DNA of 64,000 bases. Origin: Neptunomonas japonica JAMM 1380. GTDB taxonomy: Bacteria > Pseudomonadota > Gammaproteobacteria > Pseudomonadales > Balneatricaceae. Shown in pieces: positions 1 through 9,109 of this stretch. The stretch is from positions 372,001 through 436,000 of the forward strand of contig NZ_AP014546.1 of NCBI RefSeq assembly GCF_016592555.1, written 5' to 3'. Position 1 is the stretch's first letter. Every line of letters begins with the position of its first letter. The notes under the pieces were generated by a model that saw only the letters and a program-made list of their open reading frames with translations, was not told the DNA's origin and made no database searches. A program made the translations under genes and the position numbers.

Positions 1-15
1 GAGTTCTGGATCGGT

Positions 16-1479
16 TTATTTTTCTTGTTTTAAAGATTCCCATAAATGCATGACGGCGTAAGCACGCCAAGGGCGCCACTTCTCAGCGAGTAGCAACGTC
101 TGTTTGGGACGTTTTTCTTTTAATGCTTTCATCACGCCTAAATCAGTATGAGGGAAGGCGTCTGGCCAGTGCAGTGCGCGCATGGCAATATAATGTGCCG
201 TCCAAGGACCAATACCCGCAAGCTTTTCTAATGCTGCTATCGTTTGCTCTGGATGTGCGGTGGGTTGTAGTGATATTTCATCTTTGCAGATGCTTTGCGC
301 CAGAGAAATAATAGTCTGAGCGCGTTTGCTGATAATACCAAGGGAAGCAATTTGATCAATACTTAACCCTGCGACTCGCTGTGGACTTGGAAACAGCGTT
401 GTGAGGCTTGTTAAGGGTGTCTTAATCGGTTTTCCAAAAGCTTGAGCAAAACGCTTGGCTAACGTGTGAGCAGCTTTTACTGTAATTTGTTGACCGAGTA
501 TTGCTCTGACGGACATTTCAAAGCCATCAAAACTACCGGGAAGTCGAATCCCAGGGTTGTTTCTTGCGAGAAAATTCAGCTGATTAGATATTAGAGAGGG
601 CTCTGCATGCAGGTCGAACTGATGCTCTAGTTTTCTTAATAAAATAGGAATGATAGCGGCAAGCGATTCTGATAACTCAACAGTGAGAGTGTTGTCTTTG
701 TTCTTATGGGGTTGTATTTGTAACCAGCCATTATATGACTCGCCTTTGACCGATAGGCTTACTGTTCGAATATAAGACTGGCCTTCAATATGTTCTACGC
801 CTTGAATGCTTCGGTGTTGCAAAAAATCAATTAATTGTAGCCAGTCGTAGGGTGGGCGGTATTGTAACAGTAGTTGAATGGTTATTTCAGGGCTGTTATC
901 GGCAGCGCGATTTTGTGTGCTTGGTGGTTTGCGTAGTGCAGATGGCGTTAAGCGGTAACGGCTTTTAAAGTGGGTGTTAAATGAGCGTAAGCTGCCAAAA
1001 CCACTGATAAGTGCAATATGAGCAATTGAAAGTGGTGTCTCAGTGAGTAGTTTTTTTGCTCGAAGCAGCCTTCTGGTAAGAATGAAGTTACTGGGTGTTG
1101 TGCCCAGTTGCTCTAGAGTAATTCTACGTAAATGGCGCTCAGTAATATTGAGCTTTTTTGCCAAAGCCGAAATACTAAAATCGATCTCTCCTTGGTCTTC
1201 TAATTGAATAATAGAAGAGATAATTGTGTCTTTTTGGAATGTATTGTCTAACGTTTGTGGTGAGAGTTCGGGACGACATTTTAGACAAGGTCTAAAGCCC
1301 GCCGTTTCTGCTTGGGCTGGCGTCGTATAAAACGTGCAGTTTTCACGTTTTGGTGTGCGCACTCGGCAAATGGGGCGACAGTAGACACCGGTACTAGAAA
1401 CGCCGATATAAAAGTGCCCATCGAAGCGATCATCATGAGAAACCATCGCTTGATACAAATGTTCATGCTGCATATTCAT
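16..1479 (-). CDS. alkA: Ada N-terminal/AraC-HTH/AlkA fusion DNA-3-methyladenine glycosylase
   Basis: The 487-residue protein joins three modules. Residues 1-75 are an Ada-type zinc domain with Cys34, Cys38, Cys65 and Cys68 placed like the four zinc cysteines of Ada, one of which accepts methyl groups from phosphotriesters. Residues about 90-185 form an AraC-type helix-turn-helix. Residues about 200-487 are an AlkA-like glycosylase with a helix-hairpin-helix (LAGIGPWTA) followed by the HTDLG segment that carries the likely catalytic Asp. It should excise alkylated bases and probably also sense methylation to activate its own transcription. No O6-methylguanine transferase domain (PCHR active site) is present. 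The gene is complete, ending 16 bases into the window. ATG at 1479 and ATG at 1473 are both possible starts. Confidence 0.88.
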   Translation of the reverse strand: MNMQHEHLYQAMVSHDDRFDGHFYIGVSSTGVYCRPICRVRTPKRENCTFYTTPAQAETAGFRPCLKCRPELSPQTLDNTFQKDTIISSIIQLEDQGEIDFSISALAKKLNITERHLRRITLEQLGTTPSNFILTRRLLRAKKLLTETPLSIAHIALISGFGSLRSFNTHFKSRYRLTPSALRKPPSTQNRAADNSPEITIQLLLQYRPPYDWLQLIDFLQHRSIQGVEHIEGQSYIRTVSLSVKGESYNGWLQIQPHKNKDNTLTVELSESLAAIIPILLRKLEHQFDLHAEPSLISNQLNFLARNNPGIRLPGSFDGFEMSVRAILGQQITVKAAHTLAKRFAQAFGKPIKTPLTSLTTLFPSPQRVAGLSIDQIASLGIISKRAQTIISLAQSICKDEISLQPTAHPEQTIAALEKLAGIGPWTAHYIAMRALHWPDAFPHTDLGVMKALKEKRPKQTLLLAEKWRPWRAYAVMHLWESLKQEK

Positions 1480-1658
1480 GAAGTTACTATAAGCCTAATT
1501 AAATCTTGTTGCTCGCAGCATTCGGACATCTCCTTATTAAAAGCGGTATCTCGATATATGTACGTTTAAATCATCGAGTTAGAGGGTATTTTTATGCCTA
1601 TTATTCATTGCTTGACTACACTAATGGAGACGTAAGGGTTAAGAGAAAGGATTATTGT

Positions 1659-2951
1659 GTGGCGTTTAGAATATTAGTTTTGTTGTTACCCGCGACGCTG
1701 TTGTTGATTGGGGCACTTATATCGTTAGCTCCCGTTTCAACGTTACCTGTTGCTGATCAAAATACTTTTACGCTTGTGCCTTACCTGCTAGTGATTGTCG
1801 CCGTGTTTCTTGGCTATAGCTTTAAGCGTAGCCGGGTATTATTAGTGGCACTAAATTTGGGGGCTGCTTATTTTTTAATTCAAAATGGTCTCCAAACAAG
1901 TTTGGCAAGGCCCGATAACTATGTGCTTTATAGTGCTGTTTCGTTATTGCTACCTATTAATATCGCATTGATCTCTATTTACGAAGAGCGCGGCATCTTC
2001 ACGCCAATAGGGCTTGCTAGAATCATGCTGGTGAGTATTGGCTACATAGTATTATTTGTTTTGAAGGAGCTGGGCGAGTTAGCTTACTGGATTTCAGAGC
2101 TGCCTGTGAGCTTGATAGAGATGGCTATTAATAGTACTTACTTAAGCAATGCCGCAGCTGTTGTTTTCGTGGTGTGTTTAATTCCAGTATTGGTCTCTTT
2201 GGCTATTCGAAAAACCCACACTGATGCAGGTTTGTTAGCTTCCCTTATCTCAGCATTAATTACACTACTCTGGTTTGACCGCCCTTTGATATCGCCATTA
2301 TTCATATCTGCTGCCCTCATTGCGCTGTCTATCTCAGTGCTGCAGAACAGCTACAACATGGCGTTTGTTGATGAACTAACAGGAATTCTTGGGCGCCGTG
2401 CGTTACGCGATAAGTTTTCGACACTGGGGCGCACCTATACCGTTGCCATGATGGATATAGATCATTTCAAAAAGTTTAATGATACTTACGGTCATGATAT
2501 TGGAGACCAAGTATTACGGATGGTGGCGGCAAAAATTAATAATGTAAAAGGGGGCGGTAAGGCTTTTCGTTATGGTGGAGAAGAGTTTGCTGTTGTTTTT
2601 GCAGGAAAGTCCGAATCTGAAGCGCTGCCATATCTTGAAGAAGTACGTGAAATTATAGCCAATTACCCTATGACTATTCGTAGTGAAGAGCGTCCTTGTG
2701 ATAGTGATACCGGTAAGAAGCTACGTTCTAGTCAGAAAGGATCTGAAAATGTGCAGGTTACGATTAGCGTAGGCGTCTCAGAGAAAGACGCTTCTCATGC
2801 AAACCCTGATATTGTACTTAAAGCGGCGGATAAAGCCCTATATACTGCGAAAAAAGCAGGTCGGAATTGCACAATAGCTTCACACCAACCACCGCCTGCG
2901 CCAAAGAAAACTAAGCCTAGACGGTCTAAGTTTGATTATGCGCAGCAGTGA
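1659..2951 (+). CDS. Membrane-bound GGDEF diguanylate cyclase
   Basis: The N-terminal half is a series of hydrophobic segments (about six or seven helices) of no family I can name. The C-terminal half is a GGDEF domain with the signature GGEEF at residues 306-310, preceded by a metal-binding stretch (MMDIDHFKKFND) and the entry motif DELTGILGRRAL. It probably makes cyclic di-GMP at the inner membrane. The RxxD product-inhibition site normally found five residues before the signature is absent (VKGGGKAF there instead), so feedback inhibition is unlikely. I chose the GTG at 1659 because AAAGGA lies about eight bases upstream. The same frame is open back to 1506, but that extension is polar and looks untranslated. 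Confidence 0.82.
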   Translation: MAFRILVLLLPATLLLIGALISLAPVSTLPVADQNTFTLVPYLLVIVAVFLGYSFKRSRVLLVALNLGAAYFLIQNGLQTSLARPDNYVLYSAVSLLLPINIALISIYEERGIFTPIGLARIMLVSIGYIVLFVLKELGELAYWISELPVSLIEMAINSTYLSNAAAVVFVVCLIPVLVSLAIRKTHTDAGLLASLISALITLLWFDRPLISPLFISAALIALSISVLQNSYNMAFVDELTGILGRRALRDKFSTLGRTYTVAMMDIDHFKKFNDTYGHDIGDQVLRMVAAKINNVKGGGKAFRYGGEEFAVVFAGKSESEALPYLEEVREIIANYPMTIRSEERPCDSDTGKKLRSSQKGSENVQVTISVGVSEKDASHANPDIVLKAADKALYTAKKAGRNCTIASHQPPPAPKKTKPRRSKFDYAQQ

Positions 2952-2967
2952 GGGAGCTGTCTTAACG

Positions 2968-2997
2968 TGAGAAGAGCTGTTGTGACAGCTCTTCTCA
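2968..2997. terminator. Hairpin between converging genes
   Basis: A perfect 13-base inverted repeat (TGAGAAGAGCTGT, loop TGTG) sits between the diguanylate cyclase and ppiC, which converge here. There is no T run on either side, so it may stop transcription poorly or act as a 3'-end stabilising stem for both messages. Confidence 0.5.
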
Positions 2998-3006
2998 TGA
3001 TAATGA

Positions 3007-3285
3007 CTACGAGCGGCTAGTGATTTCTAGCAGGTGGTAACCAAACTGTGTTTTTACTGGGCCGTGTACCTTATTCAATTCACCGCTGAAAACCACTTCA
3101 TCAAATTCACGAACCATCTGGCCAGGGCCAAATGAGCCTAGGTCTCCACCTTGACGGCCAGAAGGACAAGAAGAGTGCTGTTTAGCCACTTCAGCAAAGT
3201 CTGTACCTGCTTCAATTTGCTGTTTTAGTGTTTCGCATTGAGCTTCAGTATCAACGAGAATATGACGTGCGCTTGCTTTGGCCAT
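3007..3285 (-). CDS. ppiC: Parvulin-type peptidyl-prolyl isomerase
   Basis: This 92-residue protein is a single rotamase domain like E. coli PpiC (93 residues). Visible parvulin motifs are ARHILV near the N-terminus, the central GGDLGSFGPGQM loop, EFDEVVFS, and the C-terminal FGYHLLEI with its conserved histidine. It has no signal peptide, so it should act in the cytoplasm, isomerising peptide bonds before proline. It is monocistronic and divergent from the FAH gene. Confidence 0.92.
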   Translation of the reverse strand: MAKASARHILVDTEAQCETLKQQIEAGTDFAEVAKQHSSCPSGRQGGDLGSFGPGQMVREFDEVVFSGELNKVHGPVKTQFGYHLLEITSRS

Positions 3286-3388
3286 GGGTAAAACCTCATA
3301 TAATTTCTAGGTAGCGTTATAATTAGATTAATCTTGTCGGTATAGGATACCTGTTATTATCGACGAACCAAATCATAAGGGATGAAAT

Positions 3389-4057
3389 ATGGCGTACCAA
3401 CATCGTTTTTTGAATGGACAGGCGTGTGAGCTAACACTGGGAAAGATTGTTTGCGTCGGTAGAAACTATGCCGAGCATGCAAAAGAGCTGAATAACCCAA
3501 TCCCTAGCGAGCCGATGCTGTTTATAAAGCCTGCCACCGCTGCCTCGGAATTAGAGAGTCCCTTTGAGATTCCTACAGCATTAGGCAGTGTACATTTTGA
3601 AACGGAAATGTCAGTGCTGATTGGTACAACGCTATGTAAGGCTGATGACGCCTTGGTGAAGGCTGCCATTGTCGGTATTGGTGTCGGCTTGGACTTGACG
3701 CTACGTGACTTACAAGATGGGCTTAAAGCTAAAGGCCATCCTTGGGAAAAAGCTAAATCTTTTGATGGTGCATGCCCACTGTCAGCATTTGTAACACCGG
3801 ACCAAGTAGATGATTTACAAGATGTTAAAATGCGTCTGGTCGTCAATGGCGAAGTAAAGCAAGATGGCAATAGTGCTTATATGTTAAATAAGATACTCCC
3901 GTTAATTAGCTATATTAGTCAGTTTTTTACGTTGGAACCCGGTGATGTTGTCATGACCGGCACACCTGCGGGAGTAGGGCCTATTCAGCAGGGAGATAGC
4001 ATTATTGCTGAATTATCTGGCTTGTTATCCGTACACACCTCTGTGATGGTTAAATAA
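3389..4057 (+). CDS. Fumarylacetoacetate hydrolase family protein
   Basis: At 222 residues this is the short FAH form with only the catalytic domain. The KIVCVGRNYAEHAKE opening, the acidic metal-site region (HFETEMSVLIG, then LDLTLRDLQ) and the closing VVMTGTPAGVGP motif are all present. Members are metal-dependent hydrolases, decarboxylases or isomerases acting on beta-keto acids such as acylpyruvates or oxaloacetate. The substrate cannot be read from sequence. The stop codon overlaps the ATG of the next gene by one base (TAATG), so the two are probably co-translated. Confidence 0.88.
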   Translation: MAYQHRFLNGQACELTLGKIVCVGRNYAEHAKELNNPIPSEPMLFIKPATAASELESPFEIPTALGSVHFETEMSVLIGTTLCKADDALVKAAIVGIGVGLDLTLRDLQDGLKAKGHPWEKAKSFDGACPLSAFVTPDQVDDLQDVKMRLVVNGEVKQDGNSAYMLNKILPLISYISQFFTLEPGDVVMTGTPAGVGPIQQGDSIIAELSGLLSVHTSVMVK

Positions 4058-4827
4058 TGAGTCGCTTCCTGCTGGTGTTCATAGGTTTAGTGCTGGTGGG
4101 AAATATGGCTATCGCTCAAGAGCGCTGGCAAAAACCTGAATATATCATGCATAGTTTTACTGAAGTCGCTTTGGGCAGTGAGTTTGGTCAAGGAAAGCAA
4201 GTCGTACGTAAATGGACTAAGCCCGTTAAAGTTTATGTTACGCACCAGGTTGGTGATACAGCACTGCATGAAAAATTGCTAGATGCCCATATTGAGCATC
4301 TCGTAGCGATCACGGGTCTAGACATCACGCGAGTTAAGAGCGCCAAACAAGCAAATGTACAGTTGTTTTTTACACGTGAAAGCAAGTTAATTCCGTTGAT
4401 ACGCAAATATTCAGGTGCTAAATCGGTTAAGCATGAACGTGGGGCAGTCTGTTTGGCGAGTATTCGAACGAACAGCGCTGATGAAATTGTTGCGGGTGTT
4501 ATCTATATACCTGTGGACAGAGCACGACGCCATGCAAAATTGTTAGCCTGCATTGTTGAAGAGTTGACCCAAGTACTGGGCTTGCCGCGTGATTCTGATG
4601 CCGTTTACCCTTCTATCTTTAATGATAAAACCGCTAGCTTTTTGCTCACAGGGCTCGACGATATTCTGTTGAGAATACTATATGACCCACGCATGAATCC
4701 GGGCTCTAATCGTAAAAAAATAAAACGAATCGGTCCTGCTATTTTATCTGATTTAGATAAAAAAGGATTGATTCAAAACGCCGCATCTCGTGTACGTAAA
4801 GAAGGTGCTTTGTATCAGCTGTTTTAA
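4057..4827 (+). CDS. DUF2927 family exported protein
   Basis: The protein of 256 residues opens with a signal peptide likely cut after AIA (residue 20). The rest resembles the DUF2927 family: a conserved cysteine in ACIVEELTQVLGLPRDSD, then YPSIFND and a C-terminal LTGLDDILLRILYDPRM. The EELTQ segment resembles the helix of a degenerate zincin protease but lacks an HExxH motif, so activity is uncertain. It is translationally coupled to the FAH-family gene through a one-base stop/start overlap and is followed after 30 bases by hemJ. I do not know a function for this family. Confidence 0.75.
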   Translation: MSRFLLVFIGLVLVGNMAIAQERWQKPEYIMHSFTEVALGSEFGQGKQVVRKWTKPVKVYVTHQVGDTALHEKLLDAHIEHLVAITGLDITRVKSAKQANVQLFFTRESKLIPLIRKYSGAKSVKHERGAVCLASIRTNSADEIVAGVIYIPVDRARRHAKLLACIVEELTQVLGLPRDSDAVYPSIFNDKTASFLLTGLDDILLRILYDPRMNPGSNRKKIKRIGPAILSDLDKKGLIQNAASRVRKEGALYQLF

Positions 4828-4857
4828 TAGAAATATAGAATACTTTAAGGAAACAAC

Positions 4858-5271
4858 ATGCTCTGGATAAAAATGTTCCACATTCTCGCTATGACGAGCT
4901 GGATGGCAGGTATCTTTTATTTACCACGAATATTTGTACATTTTGTAGAAGGGCAAGAAGCAGGACAGGATGTAGAGCGCTTAAAAATTATGGGGCGTAA
5001 GCTCTATGGTTTTATGAGTATTATGGCCGTGTTTACCCTAGGTTTAGGTCTATGGTTGTGGCTAGGTTACGGTTTTTCGGGTGGCTGGTTGCACGCTAAA
5101 TTGATGTTTGTCGGCCTATTAATAGGTTACCACTTTTGGTGCCGACAATATTTGAAGAAGATGCAGGCAGATTTGCTGGATCGAAGCGGTCGCTACTTTC
5201 GCTTATTTAACGAATTACCTTTGCTGATCTTTATTCCGATTTTGATTTTTGTAGTCGTGAAACCATTTTAA
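4858..5271 (+). CDS. hemJ: Protoporphyrinogen IX oxidase HemJ
   Basis: The protein has 137 residues and four predicted membrane helices. The N-terminal motif KMFHILAMTSWMAGIFYLPR is the hallmark of the HemJ (UPF0093, CopD-like) family, and the C-terminal FNELPLLIFIPILI also fits. HemJ oxidises protoporphyrinogen IX to protoporphyrin IX in the inner membrane, the next-to-last step of haem synthesis, in bacteria lacking HemG or HemY. A GGAAACA ribosome site precedes the ATG. It may be co-transcribed with the two upstream genes. hemE for the same pathway lies about 48 kb away. Confidence 0.88.
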   Translation: MLWIKMFHILAMTSWMAGIFYLPRIFVHFVEGQEAGQDVERLKIMGRKLYGFMSIMAVFTLGLGLWLWLGYGFSGGWLHAKLMFVGLLIGYHFWCRQYLKKMQADLLDRSGRYFRLFNELPLLIFIPILIFVVVKPF

Positions 5272-5284
5272 GTAGCACTACTTA
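5269..5284. repeat. Palindrome containing both stop codons of converging genes
   Basis: TAAGTAG, CA, CTACTTA is an exact 7-base inverted repeat. Its left arm begins with the TAA of hemJ (5269-5271) and its right arm ends with the complement of the TAA of ubiJ (5282-5284). The two genes end ten bases apart, so this is the only possible shared 3' structure. The stem is short and AT-rich. Confidence 0.5.
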
Positions 5285-5899
5285 TAGTTTCTTCTGTAAG
5301 GCGTTGATTCGGGCTGCAAGGCGTTCTGTGCGCTCTTTTAGTTGATCTACGTCTTCCATAAATGCACAGGCCTCAGGGCGTGTTGGGAGTAGCTGTGCTT
5401 CTTCTTGAATGTACTCGTGAATATTTTCACTAAAGCTATGGCTGATACGCTGAAAATGACTTAACTGGCTCTTGGTTAGCTCGCTAAGCTGGTGGGCGGG
5501 TAGGTCGCCAATACCGTTTGCTAGTAGTGCTTCCCAATCGATACGTGTGTTAGCGAGTAAGCTCTGAAACTGGTTAGCTAAAGACGTCTCGCCTATCACG
5601 CTAATGCCGTTACCAAAAAAATGCTCTGCTTTATTTTCACTGGTGAGTAGCTGTATAAGGCGGCTAGATAAACCGCTTAAGGTCACGTCTGCAGTGCCTT
5701 CAATATGTGCTTGTAGCTGAACGCCGGCGTTAAAGGGGATGATATAGATAGACTGGTTAAGATCAGTTGCTTCGACCTGAATAACTCTACCTGTTAGCCG
5801 CTGTAGTGCCTGACAAGTAATAGGATCGCTTTGCAGTATTGTATTGATGGCCGACTCAAGTGGAGTGAGTATTGCGGCGTAAAGTATGTCAGCGGCCAT
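5282..5899 (-). CDS. ubiJ: Ubiquinone biosynthesis accessory factor UbiJ
   Basis: This 205-residue protein begins with a region resembling an SCP2 sterol-carrier lipid-binding fold (residues about 15-115) and ends with a coiled coil rich in Glu, Arg and Leu (about 165-205), the layout of E. coli UbiJ. UbiJ binds lipid intermediates and scaffolds the soluble Ubi complex. It follows ubiE by 14 bases on the same strand, the usual ubiE-ubiJ order. ubiB, which normally follows, is absent. Instead hemJ converges on the end of ubiJ. Confidence 0.85.
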   Translation of the reverse strand: MAADILYAAILTPLESAINTILQSDPITCQALQRLTGRVIQVEATDLNQSIYIIPFNAGVQLQAHIEGTADVTLSGLSSRLIQLLTSENKAEHFFGNGISVIGETSLANQFQSLLANTRIDWEALLANGIGDLPAHQLSELTKSQLSHFQRISHSFSENIHEYIQEEAQLLPTRPEACAFMEDVDQLKERTERLAARINALQKKL

Positions 5900-5913
5900 C
5901 GGTGTTTTCTCCG

Positions 5914-6672
5914 TTACGGTTTAATACCCGTATGTAGGGCGACGATACCGCCCGTCATATTTTGAAATTTACAATTTGCCAAACCTGCGTCTTGCATCAT
6001 GCTTTTTAATGTTTCTTGGTCAGGGTGCATGCGAATTGACTCGGCTAAGTATTTATAGCTCTCAGAGTCTCCCGCGATTAGCTGGCCTATTTTTGGCAAA
6101 ATATTAAAAGAATAGAAGTCGTACATTTTGGTTAGTGCTGGATTATCTGTTTTTGAGAATTCCAGAATCATCACTTTACCACCTGGTTTTAAAACGCGAG
6201 CCATTGAGCGAATGGCAGCATCTTTATCCGTGACGTTACGCAGGCCAAAAGCGATAGTAATGACATCGAAAGTGTTGTCTGGGAATGGTAGGCACTCAGC
6301 ATTGGCTTGTACAAATTCAACGTTGCCGGCAACACCGCGGTCCATTAACCGATCACGACCGACTTTCAGCATAGAGTCATTAATATCAGCAAGGACTACC
6401 TTGCCTTCGGTACCAACGATTCGCGAAAAGCGCATGGTAAGGTCACCCGTGCCTCCCGCAATATCCAAAATTTTATTACCACGGCGAGCACCGCTTTGTT
6501 CGATCGTTAGCTTTTTCCAAAGACGATGGACACCTCCAGACATGAGGTCATTCATCAAATCATATTTGCCGGCGACTGAGTGGAAAACGTCAGCTACTTT
6601 TTTGACTTTGTCTTCAACAGGTACTTCACGAAAGCCAAAGTCTGTGGTGGATTTTTTGTTCTGTTCGCTCAT
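5914..6672 (-). CDS. ubiE: Ubiquinone/menaquinone C-methyltransferase UbiE
   Basis: A class I SAM-dependent methyltransferase of 252 residues. The UbiE signatures are clear: [18 protein letters not shown] near the N-terminus, the SAM-binding [12 protein letters not shown], and the AFGLRNVTD and [12 protein letters not shown] segments. It methylates the benzoquinone ring in ubiquinone synthesis. The frame is open to an earlier ATG at 6705. I prefer 6672 (MSEQNKK) because homologues start about there. Neither ATG has a strong ribosome site. Confidence 0.93.
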   Translation of the reverse strand: MSEQNKKSTTDFGFREVPVEDKVKKVADVFHSVAGKYDLMNDLMSGGVHRLWKKLTIEQSGARRGNKILDIAGGTGDLTMRFSRIVGTEGKVVLADINDSMLKVGRDRLMDRGVAGNVEFVQANAECLPFPDNTFDVITIAFGLRNVTDKDAAIRSMARVLKPGGKVMILEFSKTDNPALTKMYDFYSFNILPKIGQLIAGDSESYKYLAESIRMHPDQETLKSMMQDAGLANCKFQNMTGGIVALHTGIKP

Positions 6673-6734
6673 ATTCTTTTTGCTCGGCGGGTGCGTTTGA
6701 CGCATTGTACCTACGCTGTAAACGTTTGTCCTGT

Positions 6735-7112
6735 TTAGAACTTGCCAATCAATCCCTGATCACGTGATTCGCCTGCCTCGGCAAGGCTTTGTAAATACTT
6801 ATCCCAGTACTTGTCGTGCTGTACTGCTAGGTCGTGTAAGTATTCCCAAGTGAATAACCCACTATCGTGGCCATCATCAAAGATTATTTTTAGCGCATAG
6901 TTTCCAGTGGCTTCAACCCCTTTAATAGCAACGAATTTTTTACCTGTTTGCAGAGTGCCGTTACCGATACCGTGACCGCGAACCTCTGCTGAGGGAGAGT
7001 GAACACGTAAAAATTCTGCACTGAGCTCATAACTATCTTGCTCATAAATAAGTTCTAGTGTCTTAGATTTTTTATGCAACTTTATGTTTGAGGGGATCGA
7101 CGTAGAAGTCAT
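6735..7112 (-). CDS. DUF971 (GBBH-like N-terminal) domain protein
   Basis: The small protein (125 residues) belongs to the DUF971 family: [17 protein letters not shown], a central GHGIG segment, and the closing [21 protein letters not shown]. The domain also occurs at the N-terminus of gamma-butyrobetaine hydroxylases and in some iron-sulfur cluster proteins. The free-standing form next to hslU is common in gammaproteobacteria, in my recollection. Its biochemical role is not known to me. It lies 64 bases after hslU and is probably transcribed with it. Confidence 0.82.
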   Translation of the reverse strand: MTSTSIPSNIKLHKKSKTLELIYEQDSYELSAEFLRVHSPSAEVRGHGIGNGTLQTGKKFVAIKGVEATGNYALKIIFDDGHDSGLFTWEYLHDLAVQHDKYWDKYLQSLAEAGESRDQGLIGKF

Positions 7113-7135
7113 GGAAGTCTCTTGGTAGGTATGCA

Positions 7136-7159
7136 GTGAGCCTGCTGTCGCAAGCCCAC
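7136..7159 (-). other. RNA hairpin after hslU
   Basis: In the minus-strand transcript, GTGGGCTTGC, GACA, GCAGGCTCAC can fold into a ten-pair stem with two G-U pairs. It lies just after the hslU stop. There is no U run, so it may stabilise the hslVU message or lower read-through into the DUF971 gene rather than end transcription. Confidence 0.35.
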
Positions 7160-7176
7160 TTATAAAGAAGTAAGAA

Positions 7177-8523
7177 TTAGAGTATGTAGTGACTCAAATC
7201 CTCATCCTGGCTGAGTTCACTCAACTGCTTATTTACATACTCTTCATCAATAGTGATAATTTTGCCCGAATCATCTGAAGCATGAAACGAGAGCTCTTCA
7301 AGTAAACGCTCCATCATCGTATGAAGCCTGCGAGCACCAATATTTTCGGTTTTCTCGTTAACCTGAAAAGCGAGCTCTGCAACGCGAGCAATGCCTTCAT
7401 CAGTGAAGGTGACATCTACTCCTTCTGTCTTCAGTAGCGCAATGTATTGTGCTGTTAAAGACGCAGTAGGTTCTGTCAAAATACGACGAAAATCATCAGG
7501 CGTTAGCGCGTTTAACTCAACACGAATAGGTAGTCGACCTTGCAACTCAGGAATAAGATCTGAAGGTTTTGCTAAGTGGAAGGCACCCGAGGCAATAAAT
7601 AAGATATGGTCAGTTTTTACCATGCCGTATTTTGTGTTGACGGTACAGCCTTCAATGAGTGGTAATAAATCACGTTGAACACCTTCGCGTGATACATCGC
7701 CGCCACCCGATCCTGAACTAGCGCGCTTGCAAACTTTGTCAATTTCATCAAGAAAAACAATACCGTTTTGCTCGACCATTTCGACAGCGCTTTGTTTAAT
7801 GTCTTCCTCTTTCACCAAGTTAGCGGCTTCTTCTTCAATAAGCAGTTTCATTGCTTCTTTGACAGGCATTCGCTTGCTTTGCTTATTGGCTGCGCCCATA
7901 TTAGAGAACATGCTTTGCAGCTGGTTTGTCATATCTTCCATGCCAGGAGGCGCCATGATCTCTACATTGGCTTTTGACTGAGCAACATCAATGTCGATCT
8001 CTTTGTCATCTAGCTCGCCTTCACGTAGTTTTTTGCGAAAAATCTGCCGTGTCGCGTTGTCGGTCTTGCTATCTGCTGAAGTGTTGTTGTCGCTATCTGT
8101 AGGTCTTGCTTGTGGAAGCAGGGCATCTAGAATGCGATCTTCGGCTGCATCTTCAGCACGAAAACGAACTTTTTCTGTTTCTTGCTCGCGAATCATTTTG
8201 ACAGCCATGTCGATCAGATCACGTACAATCGTTTCAACATCGCGGCCAACGTAACCCACTTCTGTAAACTTAGTGGCTTCAATCTTAATAAAAGGAGCGT
8301 TAGCGAGCTTGGCTAAGCGGCGAGCGATTTCTGTTTTACCGACGCCTGTAGGGCCGATCATCAGAATGTTTTTTGGTGTGACTTCAACGCGTAACTCTTC
8401 AGGTAGCTGCATTCGACGCCAGCGATTACGTAGCGCAATAGCAACTGAGCGTTTAGCATCCTGTTGGCCGATAATATGGCGGTCTAATTCGTGAACAATT
8501 TCACGGGGTGTCATGTTAGACAT
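7177..8523 (-). CDS. hslU: HslU ATPase subunit of the HslVU protease
   Basis: A ClpX-type AAA+ unfoldase of 448 residues, close to the E. coli length of 443. Walker A is GPTGVGKT at residues 57-64, Walker B is IVFLDEIDK, and the HslU-specific I domain lies between them (about 110-240). It unfolds proteins and feeds them to the HslV peptidase in the cytoplasm. The start at 8523 (MSNMTPREI) is supported by AGGAG seven bases upstream. The open frame reaches 8598, but that would overlap hslV and is not needed. Twenty bases separate it from hslV. Confidence 0.96.
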   Translation of the reverse strand: MSNMTPREIVHELDRHIIGQQDAKRSVAIALRNRWRRMQLPEELRVEVTPKNILMIGPTGVGKTEIARRLAKLANAPFIKIEATKFTEVGYVGRDVETIVRDLIDMAVKMIREQETEKVRFRAEDAAEDRILDALLPQARPTDSDNNTSADSKTDNATRQIFRKKLREGELDDKEIDIDVAQSKANVEIMAPPGMEDMTNQLQSMFSNMGAANKQSKRMPVKEAMKLLIEEEAANLVKEEDIKQSAVEMVEQNGIVFLDEIDKVCKRASSGSGGGDVSREGVQRDLLPLIEGCTVNTKYGMVKTDHILFIASGAFHLAKPSDLIPELQGRLPIRVELNALTPDDFRRILTEPTASLTAQYIALLKTEGVDVTFTDEGIARVAELAFQVNEKTENIGARRLHTMMERLLEELSFHASDDSGKIITIDEEYVNKQLSELSQDEDLSHYIL

Positions 8524-8543
8524 GTTAGGGCTCCTAAATGCTT

Positions 8544-9074
8544 TTAGTCTTTTGCTGGCAAAGTTTCGATAGTTAGATTGTGGTTGGTAAACACACAAAT
8601 GTCGGCCGCTATGTTAAGGCTTTTCTCAACAACTTCTTTCGCGCAAAAATCAGTATTAGCTACCAATGCCTTAGCTGCAGCTAGGGCGTAGTTGCCACCG
8701 GAACCTATGGCGATAACACCATCTTCTGGTTCGATTACATCGCCAGTACCAGATAATAGGTAAGTTTTTTCATCGTTGGCGACGAGCATTAGTGCTTCAA
8801 GGCGGCGTAAAACACGGTCACTACGCCACTCTCTAGCAAGATGGATAACGGCATTGACGATATTGCCGTGATGTTTATCAAGTTGCTGTTCAAATAGATC
8901 TCGCAGTGTAATGGCGTCGGCTGTACTGCCTGCAAACCCGGTAATAACGTTGTGTTTAGGTAAAAGGTTTACTTTCTTAGCGGTACCTTTCATGACAGTG
9001 TTGCCAAGAGATACTTGTCCATCGCCACCGACGACGACTTGATCACCGCGGCGTACTGAAACAATTGTTGTCAT
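8544..9074 (-). CDS. hslV: HslV peptidase subunit of the HslVU protease
   Basis: The protein has 176 residues. After Met1 the sequence reads TTIVSVRRG, giving the N-terminal threonine nucleophile of proteasome-like Hsl[21 protein letters not shown] and [17 protein letters not shown] are family blocks. HslV forms a double hexamer capped by HslU and degrades misfolded and regulatory proteins. It is the first gene of hslVU and lies behind a sigma-32-like promoter. Confidence 0.97.
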   Translation of the reverse strand: MTTIVSVRRGDQVVVGGDGQVSLGNTVMKGTAKKVNLLPKHNVITGFAGSTADAITLRDLFEQQLDKHHGNIVNAVIHLAREWRSDRVLRRLEALMLVANDEKTYLLSGTGDVIEPEDGVIAIGSGGNYALAAAKALVANTDFCAKEVVEKSLNIAADICVFTNHNLTIETLPAKD

Positions 9075-9109
9075 GGGAGCTTGACCTTATTGGGTTCGGG
9101 TTACTCCAG

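Noticed and set aside
1506..1658. N-terminal extension of the diguanylate cyclase frame
   Set aside because: The extension is not conserved-looking, and GTG at 1659 has a proper ribosome site directly before the membrane segments.
7391..8494. Several plus-strand frames opposite hslU
   Set aside because: They are antisense shadows of a clearly coding gene, with serine/arginine-rich nonsense composition.
8524..8598. Upstream extension of hslU overlapping hslV
   Set aside because: AGGAG seven bases before the ATG at 8523 and the known HslU N-terminus fix the start there.
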